Part shown: in pieces, positions 7,540 through 15,037 of the stretch
Position numbering within the stretch: the stretch's first letter is position 1
Layout: each line of letters starts with the position of its first letter
IMG/VR virus record: IMGVR_UViG_3300031952_000117
Location: 1 to 26,350 of that record
Origin: a virus
DNA length: 26,350 nt
Reading direction: 5' to 3' (one strand)
Notes under the pieces: generated by a model
The model's input: the letters and a program-made list of their open reading frames with translations, nothing else
Databases searched by the model: none
Told to the model about the DNA's origin: nothing
Translations under genes and position numbers: made by a program

Positions 7540-8355
7540 TTAGCCTCGAAGGAATCTCCAAGGCCCTTGGCGTTGATGAGCCCACTCTGTCAACAAAGCT
7601 TTTTCATCGCGCCCCTGCTCGACCAGCTCTCTTCCGTTCAAAGACGCGGTTCCACCAGCCACGGGAAGCGAATCGTATTTCGACCGGATTTGGCCGAGGA
7701 TTTCCTTGCAGTGTGCACGAAAATACTTCTGGAACGTAATCAGCGCCTCTCCGAACAACTCTTCAATTTCCATAGAATTTGACGTGTATTCTACAACCAT
7801 CCGCTTCTCACCAACTTCGAATGCCGGATAGATGCGAAGGACTTGCGTGATCGGGTCGTAGTCCCAGTCAGGCTCCGCAGAGAATATTCTTTTTAGCGTG
7901 GAGATCCACTGTAACTGCTGGACGATCCCGCTATAGAGACCCGTTGGATAAGAAAAGCAGATTCCGCCTTCCGCCCGCATTGGGAACGGCGCGAAGAACG
8001 GAAAGTCCTTATCGAATACCAGAGGCGGAAGACGGAATGACTCGAATCGAACCTCCTGCACCTCCCGAACGTCATCCGTCATCTGTATCTCGCGGATTCC
8101 GGCATACAAATCAAACAACCGGAACCGCATAATGCCCCAGTTATCCACAAACCACTGCTTTGACTCCCGCAACCCATCCGCATACTGGTCTTCTGTCAGT
8201 TCAACAGTTATTGAAGGATACCCGAAGAATCTTCGTGTGTTCTCGATGACATCCCGATCCTTCATCCGTGCAGCGGTTTGTAACGGAATCTTGGTTGTGG
8301 AATCTACGCCGGGTGGGGTAGAAAAAGGCTGAGATGGAATAATGTTCTCTACCAC
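7540..8355 (-). CDS. Neck protein, T4 gp13-like head-tail connector (271 aa)
   Basis: Residues 33-70 carry a helix with the pattern ELTEDQYADGLRESKQWF, and the C-terminus carries AHCKEILGQIRSKYDSLPVA followed by a Gly/Asn/Gly-Glu-Leu-Val-Glu-Gln-Gly-Arg-Asp-Glu block (residues about 215-256). I recognise this pair as typical of gp13-type neck proteins of T4-like phages. The protein would close the filled head above the portal and provide the surface to which the tail joins. The first possible start is a GTG at 8355 with a weak upstream purine stretch; the next Met is at residue 31, so the N-terminus is not certain. The gene is flanked downstream by an endonuclease gene 4 nt away. Confidence 0.75.
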   Translation of the reverse strand: MVENIIPSQPFSTPPGVDSTTKIPLQTAARMKDRDVIENTRRFFGYPSITVELTEDQYADGLRESKQWFVDNWGIMRFRLFDLYAGIREIQMTDDVREVQEVRFESFRLPPLVFDKDFPFFAPFPMRAEGGICFSYPTGLYSGIVQQLQWISTLKRIFSAEPDWDYDPITQVLRIYPAFEVGEKRMVVEYTSNSMEIEELFGEALITFQKYFRAHCKEILGQIRSKYDSLPVAGGTASLNGRELVEQGRDEKALLTEWAHQRQGPWRFLRG

Positions 8356-8376
8356 GGGGCACTCTGCAAAAATCGT

Positions 8377-8395
8377 CTAGGCCGAATTAGCCTAG
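8377..8395 (-). terminator. Weak hairpin over the stop codon of the 140-aa gene
   Basis: CTAGGC (8377-8382) pairs with GCCTAG (8390-8395) across a 7-nt loop that includes the TAA stop. On the minus strand it is followed within 4 nt by TTTTT. The 6-bp stem is short, so at best this is a partial terminator or an mRNA end-stabilising hairpin ahead of the neck gene. Confidence 0.35.
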
Positions 8396-8809
8396 CAGGG
8401 AGTCAGTCTTGATCTTGGCGTTCTTCACGTGCGCCAGCACCATTGAAAGAGCGCCAATCTGTTCGGTATTCTCGTGAAGGCCCGCACGCACGATCTTGGC
8501 CTGAATCCCCATGATAATCAAGTCGAGTGCCCCGGACGTATGTTTTAGAATCTCCAAAACTTGAGGGTTTAACGAAATTCCGGACGGCCTTTTTTCTATA
8601 GCAGGCTGCTCAGCAGGGCTGGCAGCATAAGGAGTTGACTGTTCAGGAGCTGCAACCGAAGGAGCGGGCTCCTCGACTATGGGCGTCACAATCGGAGCCA
8701 AGTTCACGTCGGAACTTAGTTCCGCCTTTTCGCTACCAAGATTTTCTACACTTTCGGCCATTTTCTCAAGCTCTGCCAAACGCTTAATAATGTCGTTTTC
8801 GTCGCTCAT
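8387..8809 (-). CDS. Small unknown protein with coiled N-terminus (140 aa)
   Basis: The ATG at 8809 (MSDENDIIKRLAELEKMAE) is preferred over a longer frame to 8875. The extension lies inside the 3' end of the upstream endonuclease gene, and an AGGT sequence precedes 8809. Residues 1-25 form a likely short coiled coil. Residues 40-75 are a Pro/Ala/Glu linker, and residues 78-140 are a helical domain with a hydrophobic centre (ALDLIIMGIQAKIV). The gene contains one copy of the 13-bp GGAACTTAGTTCC palindrome, translated here as part of AELSS. It begins 11 nt after the endonuclease stop. Family and function unknown; position between capsid and neck genes suggests a virion protein. Confidence 0.65.
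   Translation of the reverse strand: MSDENDIIKRLAELEKMAESVENLGSEKAELSSDVNLAPIVTPIVEEPAPSVAAPEQSTPYAASPAEQPAIEKRPSGISLNPQVLEILKHTSGALDLIIMGIQAKIVRAGLHENTEQIGALSMVLAHVKNAKIKTDSLLG
8711..8723. repeat. 13-bp palindrome GGAACTTAGTTCC, copy 2
   Basis: Perfect palindrome identical on the opposite strand to copies 1 and 3. Unlike the others it lies within a coding sequence, that of the 140-aa protein. Confidence 0.6.
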
Positions 8810-8820
8810 AAGCACTTTAC

Positions 8821-9720
8821 CTAACTGGCGGACTTTAGTAAGCTGCGTTTCACACGACGGGCGCAAGCATGACACATCTCTCTATACTCGGAAACTCGCC
8901 CGCAACCGAACTTGCACGCCGGTCGCGGATTCTCTTTCCTAGTCTTCTCGGCCAGACAGGTTCGGCAAATCCCGGATTCCTTCAAGACCGGCGTCCTGCC
9001 GCACCCGCAAGGCTTATCGATCTCATCGGCGATCTTGAGATAAGACTGATAAACCCTGTACCCGTTATCCCCGCGATTCCCCGGAGACGAGCCGTTGTAC
9101 AACCAATTTGCAACTTTTAGGGCGGAAGAACCCGCCCACGAAAGCTTGTACTGAGTATAAATCTTTTCGGAATACTTGTCTTTCTTCGTGCTTGGACTAA
9201 CAGAAACTTCCGGAAGTCCTTCAGAAATCAACACTTTGTTCAGGTCTTCCGTAAAGCCCGGAACTGAAGAACTGAATGTAACTTTTAGGGAATCGTTTCC
9301 CCTCCATCCGTGTTTTGCCCTGTTTTCAATGAACGTGCTTCCATCAGAATCTATCAAGCCACGCACGAAATGATTCAGATATTCCTTTGGAATTCTATTG
9401 GCCGGGAACTTCAAGCAGCCCATCTTGTCGCCGCACAAACCCCAGTTACTCTCAAACCACTCAACAACTTTTCTTGATCCGAAGTAAGTCTCTATTCCAT
9501 TTTCTGTCTTTCTGCAAGTCGGAGCAGAAGGACAAATCAGCGCTTTCCATTTGTCAAGAAGATCGGCCTCTTTAGAATTACCACTCAACGAAACTCTACA
9601 ATTCTTTTTTGACTTGTATATATTTCCATCGCCAAAGGTAAGCCCGAGCATCCAAGAAAAATCGGCAGACCAACCGCCGTTCAGAACGTCCCACCTAATC
9701 TCTTTTCCCGGTCTTGCCAT
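8821..9720 (-). CDS. Free-standing LAGLIDADG homing endonuclease with zinc-ribbon tail (299 aa)
   Basis: Two LAGLIDADG-type motifs are present, FSWMLGLTFGDG (residues 21-32) and LNHFVRGLIDSDG (115-127), with the expected acidic residues. The C-terminus has two zinc-binding units: Cys238/Cys240 with Cys252/Cys255, and Cys269/Cys273 with Cys283/Cys286, probably extra DNA-binding ribbons. The start is placed at 9720 (MARPGKEIRWD). The longer frame to 9771 would translate through a large hairpin and has no ribosome binding site. The only candidate, GGAG, 12 nt upstream, overlaps the base of that hairpin. The gene sits between intact capsid and 140-aa genes, so no intron is involved. It is probably a mobile gene that spreads by cutting capsid-region DNA of related phages. 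Confidence 0.88.
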   Translation of the reverse strand: MARPGKEIRWDVLNGGWSADFSWMLGLTFGDGNIYKSKKNCRVSLSGNSKEADLLDKWKALICPSAPTCRKTENGIETYFGSRKVVEWFESNWGLCGDKMGCLKFPANRIPKEYLNHFVRGLIDSDGSTFIENRAKHGWRGNDSLKVTFSSSVPGFTEDLNKVLISEGLPEVSVSPSTKKDKYSEKIYTQYKLSWAGSSALKVANWLYNGSSPGNRGDNGYRVYQSYLKIADEIDKPCGCGRTPVLKESGICRTCLAEKTRKENPRPACKFGCGRVSEYREMCHACARRVKRSLLKSAS

Positions 9721-9721
9721 T

Positions 9722-9782
9722 GTGCAATTTGCTCCGCTTCCGATTTTACTCGGAAGCGGCCCAGATTGCACTACTAATCTGG
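9722..9782 (-). promoter_or_regulatory. Two alternative RNA hairpins between the capsid and endonuclease genes
   Basis: Structure B has an inner perfect 10-bp stem (CCGCTTCCGA 9734-9743 with TCGGAAGCGG 9750-9759) and an outer 7-bp stem (9722-9728 with 9765-9771). Structure A is a 7-bp hairpin (9761-9767 with 9776-9782) that shares bases with the outer stem of B, so the two exclude each other. B ends right before the endonuclease ATG at 9720 and overlaps its only Shine-Dalgarno. There is no T tract. Translational shut-off of the endonuclease is inferred. Confidence 0.6.
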
Positions 9783-9803
9783 CAAATTCGCTAAGCAGTC
9801 TCC

Positions 9804-11288
9804 TTACGGATTCTGCTGTTGAACTTGGCTGATAAGGATCGGTTCAGCGGCCCGAGTAGCCTTATCGATATTCACGACCGATACTGTCCCGTAAAATTCC
9901 GGACGGACTAGGCGTCTGCCGTAGCGCGTGCGGAGAGCCTTCCTCAACTCGAAGTTGTTCGGGTCAAGGAACGTAGGAGTTACTTGCAGCGGGATGTACG
10001 GCGCGAAGATGTATCCCGCGTCAAGGAACGTTGGTCCAAGGAACCCCATCAGAACCTTAGAGCGGGGGAACAGGGGGTCCTTGTAAACCGTGTAGCGGCT
10101 CTGAACGGCTCCGACCTTCACGATTGCGCCCGAGTACACGCTCTGGGACGCGTCCGGCGTGAAGAACGGAGTGCTGTCGAGCAAGCTCGCGACGTCAGGA
10201 GAAGTAACGCCCCAGTTGGCCGGTCCACGCAGCGTCTTCTTGTGGATGTCATTCGCGACCTTGTTCATCGCGACGATGAACGCCCAGAGATGGTCACGAG
10301 CGACGGTGCCCGCCGGGGGCTGTGCATCGAACACCGAGGTCGAGGGCGGGAACGGGCAGCCTTCGATTCCCGGAGTCTCAGCGGCGAGGAGCAGGTCGGA
10401 CAGGATCATGCGGTCCACTTCGAGCGAAATCTCGTTGGCCACGCCAGCCACGAGTTCGGCCTCGATGTCGCCGCCGTGCAGAGCGCGAAGATCTTCCGCC
10501 GCCTCAGCGGACCACAGGCTCTTCAGCTTGCGGGTTTCGGCCTCGATGGGGATGCGCTGCACGTCGATGTTGACCTGACCGATGCTCGGATTGAGTTCCG
10601 AGTCATAACGATAGGACCAAGTGAGGTCAGCCGTGATCACGCCTACGCCGTTGACGGTCAGACCGGCAACGAGTGCGGTTGCGTAGTTAATCGTTCCGGC
10701 GACTGCACCCGTAGAAGTCGGGACAGCAATGAAAGCGCCGTTCTGGTCCACGGCTTCAAGGTTTGCGCCTTGGAAGATGCGGATCGTTCCGGGCTTCACG
10801 GGCTTGAAACTCGCAGTAGGCGTAAACGGACCAGCGCCCGCTCCGTTGGCGGCGATCAACTCGCCGATCACGTCTTCGGACGAGTAGTTCTTGTCGAAGT
10901 TAGCGATCATTTCCGTCCCGGCAACCGTCGGACCCTTGTTCGTGCCGTAACGATAGCGCCAGAAGAAGACCGCGCCCACGGGCGAAGTCATCGGCTGGAC
11001 CGACACGAGGTTGTACGCGACGAGCTGCGGCCACGAGCGACGAACGGTGGGGAAGATGAACTTCGTGTAAGGCCCGACCATGAAGGCGCGGGTCTCTTCG
11101 TCCATCCGCTCCAGATCCTGAGCTTGGTTCTCAAGCAACAGGGCCGTCACGCGGCGACGATACTCTTCATTGATGCCCGCCAGAAGGCCCGTGGCCTCCC
11201 ACTTGCGAATGATGGGCTTCATGAAGTAGTCGTTCGCAACAGACGGTGCATCGCGCAACGCCTTGTTCGTGTCCTCTGTCAACTTCAT
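9804..11288 (-). CDS. Major capsid protein, T4 gp23-like (494 aa)
   Basis: Residues 77-115 show the signature of gp23-type capsid proteins: a FIFPTVRRSWPQLVAYNLVS segment, SVQPM, then a Gly-rich VGAVFFWRYRYGTNKG strand. Length (494 aa) is close to T4 gp23 (521 aa). It would form the hexameric lattice of the prohead. T4 gp23 is trimmed by the gp21 protease after L/I-x-E; candidate sites here are Ile39-Asn-Glu41 and Leu51-Leu-Glu53. A strong GGGAGGAAGAG Shine-Dalgarno precedes the ATG, as expected for the most abundant protein. The third codon positions look GC-rich compared with neighbouring genes, by eye only. It follows the protease-scaffold gene by 31 nt, the order seen in T4 (21-22-23). 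Confidence 0.9.
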   Translation of the reverse strand: MKLTEDTNKALRDAPSVANDYFMKPIIRKWEATGLLAGINEEYRRRVTALLLENQAQDLERMDEETRAFMVGPYTKFIFPTVRRSWPQLVAYNLVSVQPMTSPVGAVFFWRYRYGTNKGPTVAGTEMIANFDKNYSSEDVIGELIAANGAGAGPFTPTASFKPVKPGTIRIFQGANLEAVDQNGAFIAVPTSTGAVAGTINYATALVAGLTVNGVGVITADLTWSYRYDSELNPSIGQVNIDVQRIPIEAETRKLKSLWSAEAAEDLRALHGGDIEAELVAGVANEISLEVDRMILSDLLLAAETPGIEGCPFPPSTSVFDAQPPAGTVARDHLWAFIVAMNKVANDIHKKTLRGPANWGVTSPDVASLLDSTPFFTPDASQSVYSGAIVKVGAVQSRYTVYKDPLFPRSKVLMGFLGPTFLDAGYIFAPYIPLQVTPTFLDPNNFELRKALRTRYGRRLVRPEFYGTVSVVNIDKATRAAEPILISQVQQQNP

Positions 11289-11319
11289 AGCTCTTCCTCC
11301 CTTTGCAAAAAAAGGTTAT

Positions 11320-12489
11320 TTATTTGACACCGGCCAGTTTTCTCATAACGTTAATGTCTACGCCGTACAGGGTCTCCTTCGCGCCCCTCCCTTCGCTAAG
11401 AATAGACTTAGGAGCACTTCCATCCGGGTTAGTAACCCGACCAGTACCAAAGGACTTTGTAACACCTGCCTGCACCTGCTTCAGAAGCTCGCTATCCTTC
11501 GTTCCAGCCGTCGCTTCGGCGATGAACGCGTCGAGGTCTTTCGGGTTGGACGATTCAAACAGCTTCAGAAGCTTGGCCCGATCAGGGCGACCCGCGATCT
11601 TGGACTCGAACTGAGCCGTGCGGAGTCCCTCACGAGCAGCGTCTGTTGCGGTCTTCGTCAGATCCTTCAACTTCCCGTTCTGCTCAGCGAGCCTTCTGTT
11701 TTCGTCCTTGAGCGCAGCAATTTCGGACGCCAGCTTGCCCGTTTCGTTCTTAACTTCCTCACGAATCTGGGCAGAAATGGCGTTCAAGCGCTCTTGCTTC
11801 GACTCAATGGCCTTCTTGAACTTCCCGACAGCCTCGTCAACCTTCGTCTCGACGGTCTTCGCATCATCCCGCTCGGAAATGGACTTCATGATGAACTCAC
11901 GGACAAGTTCCTTGTCCGGAAGATCAGAAATCCGCTTCTCAACGTAGGACTTCACGAAAGACCTGCGAGCCGTCTCGGCGAGCTTGGACTTCTCGATGTT
12001 GGATTCCGCGATCTTCTTCTCAAACTCAGAAACCTTTGCGGTAAGAGCGGCAACCTGCTCGTCGCGCTCCTTGATCGTCGCAGCTAGCTTGTCGTTCTCT
12101 TCCTTCGGAACGAGAGTCTCGTCCGAAGAACCGAGAATGGACCGGATTGCTGCAATACGATTCTTTGCGTCAGCAATCTTAGGGTCGCTCATAATTTCGC
12201 TCTTTGCACTCTCGAAAGCTTCTTGCTTGACAGACTCGACCTGAGCCATGAGTTCCTTCTGCACCTGCTCCTTGATCGCTTCGCGCTCTTCTGCGCGAAC
12301 CTGATCTCGCATCTCTGTTACCGCCTTTTCCACTGCCTGTGCTGTCTGCGCCGAGCAAGCCTCAACGGTGATCATTTCATCACCCTGTGGCTTTACGTCG
12401 GAAGCGGGAGCATCGGAAGCGGCGGACTGGGGTGCGGGTTCGGCTGCGGGAGCCACTGCGCCCTGAACGTCCTTTGCAAAGTCAGACAT
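11320..12489 (-). other. Probable internally initiated scaffold protein nested in the protease gene
   Basis: Residue 194 of the fusion is a Met whose codon is preceded by TTAGGGAGGGTCGAAATG: a very strong GGGAGGG Shine-Dalgarno with 5-nt spacer, exactly at the junction between protease and coiled region. Translation from here gives a 389-aa protein (MSDFAKDVQGAVAP...) that is scaffold only. The arrangement parallels lambda C/Nu3, where a scaffold is nested in frame at the 3' end of a protease gene. The signal is seen; use is inferred. Confidence 0.65.
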
Positions 12490-13068
12490 TTCGACCCTCC
12501 CTAAATTCTTCGCCTCGTTCCACTCAAAAAACACATCAGGGTACGCACCTGAATGCGCGGGATCGGCTACCACGTCGTAAGTAATAAGCGTATAGTCGTC
12601 GTTCACGACATCCACGCCGTCATCGCGCTTGTGCGTTGTTCCAGTCCCACGAGAGGAAACTCCGACCGCGCCGCCCGCCTTAATGATGGCGGCAAGGTCA
12701 TTCCCACGCGCCGTCCCCAGAAGCTCAAGCTCCCCGACAATTGCCCCGTTGGGGGCAACGTGGAGGTCACGAATAATGTGGGACACGCGCTGGAACTGGG
12801 TTCTCCCATCAGCAGGGTGATCCAACTCGCCGTACAGCTTATTGCCCTTGGCTTCTTTCTGAAGCTTTGAAATCTCTCTCTCAATAACTTCCTTCGTATA
12901 AACGCGGTTATTCGATGTCGGAACGTCCGTGTGGCCAAGCTCGCCACGGAGGAAGATCCTTCCGTCAGTCGTCCGCTCCATGACAAGTCTCTTGCCGGTG
13001 CTACCGAAGACCGATCCGGTATCGACAAGAAGCTTGACTTGCTTCTGAGTTTCTGTAATCGTAGGCAT
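11320..13068 (-). CDS. Prohead protease (S80/gp21-like) fused to a scaffold-like coiled region (582 aa)
   Basis: Residues 1-185 match the T4 gp21 type of prohead serine protease: YGELDHP with likely catalytic His84, GVSSRG with candidate catalytic Ser138/Ser139, and DVVADPAHSGAYP near 165-177. Residues 186-582 have no protease features. After an Ala/Pro linker (200-230) they are dominated by long charged coiled coil (240-480), typical of core scaffolds such as T4 gp22. The protein would thus supply both the scaffold around which capsid protein assembles and the protease that later destroys it. T4 gp21 alone is about 212 aa, so this is a fusion of two T4 functions. AAGG precedes the ATG at 13068. 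An internal start at 12489 probably makes the scaffold separately. The capsid gene follows immediately. Confidence 0.85.
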   Translation of the reverse strand: MPTITETQKQVKLLVDTGSVFGSTGKRLVMERTTDGRIFLRGELGHTDVPTSNNRVYTKEVIEREISKLQKEAKGNKLYGELDHPADGRTQFQRVSHIIRDLHVAPNGAIVGELELLGTARGNDLAAIIKAGGAVGVSSRGTGTTHKRDDGVDVVNDDYTLITYDVVADPAHSGAYPDVFFEWNEAKNLGRVEMSDFAKDVQGAVAPAAEPAPQSAASDAPASDVKPQGDEMITVEACSAQTAQAVEKAVTEMRDQVRAEEREAIKEQVQKELMAQVESVKQEAFESAKSEIMSDPKIADAKNRIAAIRSILGSSDETLVPKEENDKLAATIKERDEQVAALTAKVSEFEKKIAESNIEKSKLAETARRSFVKSYVEKRISDLPDKELVREFIMKSISERDDAKTVETKVDEAVGKFKKAIESKQERLNAISAQIREEVKNETGKLASEIAALKDENRRLAEQNGKLKDLTKTATDAAREGLRTAQFESKIAGRPDRAKLLKLFESSNPKDLDAFIAEATAGTKDSELLKQVQAGVTKSFGTGRVTNPDGSAPKSILSEGRGAKETLYGVDINVMRKLAGVK

Positions 13069-13088
13069 TTTTAATTACCTTCTCAGGG

Positions 13089-13658
13089 TTACTGGATCTT
13101 CGACGCTTCCTGCACGAGCCCCTTGAAGATCTCTTCGCTGATGCCCAAGTCCTTGCGAACGATACCAACCGCCTTCACAAATCTCTTGAGAAGCTCGTTT
13201 GCATCAGAGCGGACGGCGCTCTCTTCGGCGAGAGCACCACCGAACACAGCCTGACGAATCTCGTCAGCCTTCCCGCTCAGCGCCTTAAACAGCTCGGTAA
13301 TCGTCTTGTTCTTTTCGTCCATTCTCCAGCCGAACTTCTTCACAACGGAGTCGGAAACCTTCTGGATGTGCTCAAGGCTCTCGACAACACTGCGGACCTT
13401 GGGCGACGGAACTTCCGAGAATACTGTCTTCATTTCCTGAGAGATCGTTTCGACCTGCTCAAGAAGGGCCTCGATGCGGCTCTTGGCTGCAACGGGCTTC
13501 TTCTCAGCCTTCTTCGCGGGGGCCAGAGGCGCAGCCGCCTTGGAGGCGGGCTTTACCTTGGATTCCGCGATAACCGGCTTGCCTGCAGGCTTCGGGGTTG
13601 ACTTAACCAGACCCCACGACCTCAAGTTTTCACCGATGGGGCGAACGGGTCCGTACAT
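13089..13658 (-). CDS. Unknown Lys/Ala-rich helical protein (189 aa)
   Basis: The start is placed at the second of two nearby ATGs (13658, MYGPVRPIGENL). The strong AAAGGAGG is 7 nt from it but only 1 nt from the upstream ATG at 13664. Residues 1-20 are Pro/Gly-rich. Residues 21-60 are a Lys/Ala/Pro-rich basic linker, and residues 61-189 are a helical domain without cysteines. The gene lies directly upstream of the protease-scaffold gene with a 20-nt gap, so it belongs to the prohead assembly run. In T4 this interval holds small core genes (67, 68), which are also short, charged and helical; the similarity is of position and composition only. Confidence 0.7.
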   Translation of the reverse strand: MYGPVRPIGENLRSWGLVKSTPKPAGKPVIAESKVKPASKAAAPLAPAKKAEKKPVAAKSRIEALLEQVETISQEMKTVFSEVPSPKVRSVVESLEHIQKVSDSVVKKFGWRMDEKNKTITELFKALSGKADEIRQAVFGGALAEESAVRSDANELLKRFVKAVGIVRKDLGISEEIFKGLVQEASKIQ

Positions 13659-13683
13659 GTCCATTCCTCCTTTTATCAGGCTG

Positions 13684-14907
13684 CTAAATTCCAGATTTCA
13701 GTTCACTCAATGCCTTCTTGGCGAACAGATACGCGAGCGCGTAGTTCGGGAACTCTTCAGCCAGAGTGTCGTAGACCATCGCTTGGAATGGAATGTCCCG
13801 CTCGCTCGAAACGGGCCGAACGTTCTCGGCAAGAGACGTCAGCGAGCTAGAAAGATCGCCGACGAAGCGATTCAAGAAGTTAGAAGTCTGCGCTCCGAAC
13901 TGGCGGTCGTAAGACGCTAGGCTATTAACAAGCCACTGATCCTTGGCATAGGTTTCCTGCAAGTCCTTCTGCATGTATTCAACTCGGTCCACCAGCTCGG
14001 AAAGAGCCTTCTGGACCGGCGTCTTATACTGCTCAACAAACTTCTCGTTCACTTCGCCGAGAGTTAGCTTGCGGAACTTCGGCTTCATGGTGAGCTTATT
14101 GAGTTCCTGAAGCTCTCCACGAAGGAAGTTCTTGATCTTTGCGCTGTTCTCGCGAACGTGCTTCTTCCAGAACGAAGACTGCTTTACGCTGTCAAGAACG
14201 TGCTGGAAGCGATTCTTGGAGAATTCGAGTGCATCGTTTCCTTCGGTCGCGTAGAGCAGATCGCGAAGGTGAACCTTGGCCTTGTGGGACTTCCCTTCCA
14301 CGAGGGCGGTGGCTGCGTCGAACAGCGTCTTGCTCAGATTAACCTTCGTGGCGTGACCCTCTGCAATCTTCTCGGACTTAATAACACGAATCGCGTCATT
14401 AGCTTCATCAAACTCCACGCGGAAGATATCGCCCTTCGAATTGATCGCAATGGCATGCTTGTGGAAGGTGGCAATCGGTGCCACCCAGCCGTCCTTGTCT
14501 TCGAGAATCCCTTTAACTGCCCCGAGAGCGCTTGCGATCTTAACCAGTCTGCGCTCGTTGGAGTGTTCAAAAAGTTCTTTAATGAGCGCGGAATTCCTCT
14601 TAAGGCTTTCCGCGACTTGCTTTGCTGGTTCAGATACAACACTCTTCAGTGCGCCGTAATCAAACGCGGGATTTGAGGATCGGGCAATGAGAAGAACAGG
14701 AACCGCTTCTTCGTAAGACCCGATTCCGAATTCAACTAACTTCAAGGCGGCGTTAATAAAATCGGCCTCTCCCATCCCGCCTTCCGGACTCTGGGGAGGT
14801 TTCGGCGTGGCACGAGTAAAAGGATCTTGTATCTCTTGGCCAGCGGAAACATACCCAGTCTTATCGTCGGCGGGCATCTTTTCCGGCTTGGCGAGTATCT
14901 CAGTCAT
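13684..14907 (-). CDS. Unknown protein, first gene of the capsid operon (407 aa)
   Basis: The N-terminus (1-45) is polar and Pro-rich. Residues 46-160 are helical, and residues 140-185 form a short beta-containing patch (WVAPIATFHKHAIAINSKGD). Residues 190-407 are largely helical, with a coiled-coil-like stretch near 295-330. There are no cysteines, signal peptide or membrane segment. GGAGAG sits 7 nt upstream of the ATG and abuts a 13-bp palindrome in a long structured leader. The gene is the first after the strong terminator that follows the portal gene, so it probably opens a new transcript with the protease and capsid genes. Family not recognised; a prohead core or internal protein is plausible from position. 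Confidence 0.75.
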   Translation of the reverse strand: MTEILAKPEKMPADDKTGYVSAGQEIQDPFTRATPKPPQSPEGGMGEADFINAALKLVEFGIGSYEEAVPVLLIARSSNPAFDYGALKSVVSEPAKQVAESLKRNSALIKELFEHSNERRLVKIASALGAVKGILEDKDGWVAPIATFHKHAIAINSKGDIFRVEFDEANDAIRVIKSEKIAEGHATKVNLSKTLFDAATALVEGKSHKAKVHLRDLLYATEGNDALEFSKNRFQHVLDSVKQSSFWKKHVRENSAKIKNFLRGELQELNKLTMKPKFRKLTLGEVNEKFVEQYKTPVQKALSELVDRVEYMQKDLQETYAKDQWLVNSLASYDRQFGAQTSNFLNRFVGDLSSSLTSLAENVRPVSSERDIPFQAMVYDTLAEEFPNYALAYLFAKKALSELKSGI

Positions 14908-15037
14908 GATTATCTCTCCGTGTTACACGGATAGACTTACTACGGTGATTGCAATCAATACTTGCTTGGAGCAAGTAATATATAAGAGTAAGTAACATTT
15001 ATATCTTACGTTGTCAATCCCCCATGAACGGATTCTA
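14908..15037 (-). promoter_or_regulatory. Structured leader and possible promoter of the capsid operon
   Basis: This is the longest gap between genes. Reading the minus strand from the terminator: TTGACA (15012-15017), with a weak extended -10, TGTTACTTA, at the correct 17-bp spacing (core 14989-14994), and a TATAAATG (14996-15003) that resembles the T4 late promoter TATAAATA. Downstream come a 7-bp hairpin (14959-14965 with 14971-14977), a 12-bp palindrome TGATTGCAATCA (14946-14957) and a 13-bp palindrome CCGTGTTACACGG (14918-14930) touching the Shine-Dalgarno. Which promoter element is real cannot be decided by eye. Confidence 0.5.

Noticed and set aside
9738-9759. Intrinsic terminator after the capsid gene
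   Set aside because: The stem is strong but no T run follows on either strand, so RNA-level control of the next gene is the better reading.
9721-9771. N-terminal extension of the zinc-ribbon endonuclease
   Set aside because: The extra 17 residues are encoded by the inverted-repeat structure and have no upstream Shine-Dalgarno.
8821-9803. Group I intron in the capsid gene carrying the endonuclease
   Set aside because: The capsid frame ends normally at 9804 and the next gene starts anew with its own Met. No second exon of the capsid is seen after the endonuclease, so the gene is free-standing.
9984-11327. Long plus-strand open frame (447 codons) opposite the capsid gene
   Set aside because: It is the antisense of a clear gp23-like gene with GC-rich third positions, which lengthens shadow frames. 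Its product is Arg/His/Asp-rich with no recognisable domain, and there is no convincing start signal.
11263-12087. Plus-strand open frame of 274 codons opposite the protease-scaffold gene
   Set aside because: Antisense of coiled-coil coding sequence; the Leu/Arg-rich composition is the expected mirror of Glu/Lys/Ala codons.
14931-15037. A tRNA or small gene in the largest gap
   Set aside because: No cloverleaf, no CCA end and no start codon with a ribosome binding site was found; it contains only promoter-like and palindromic elements.
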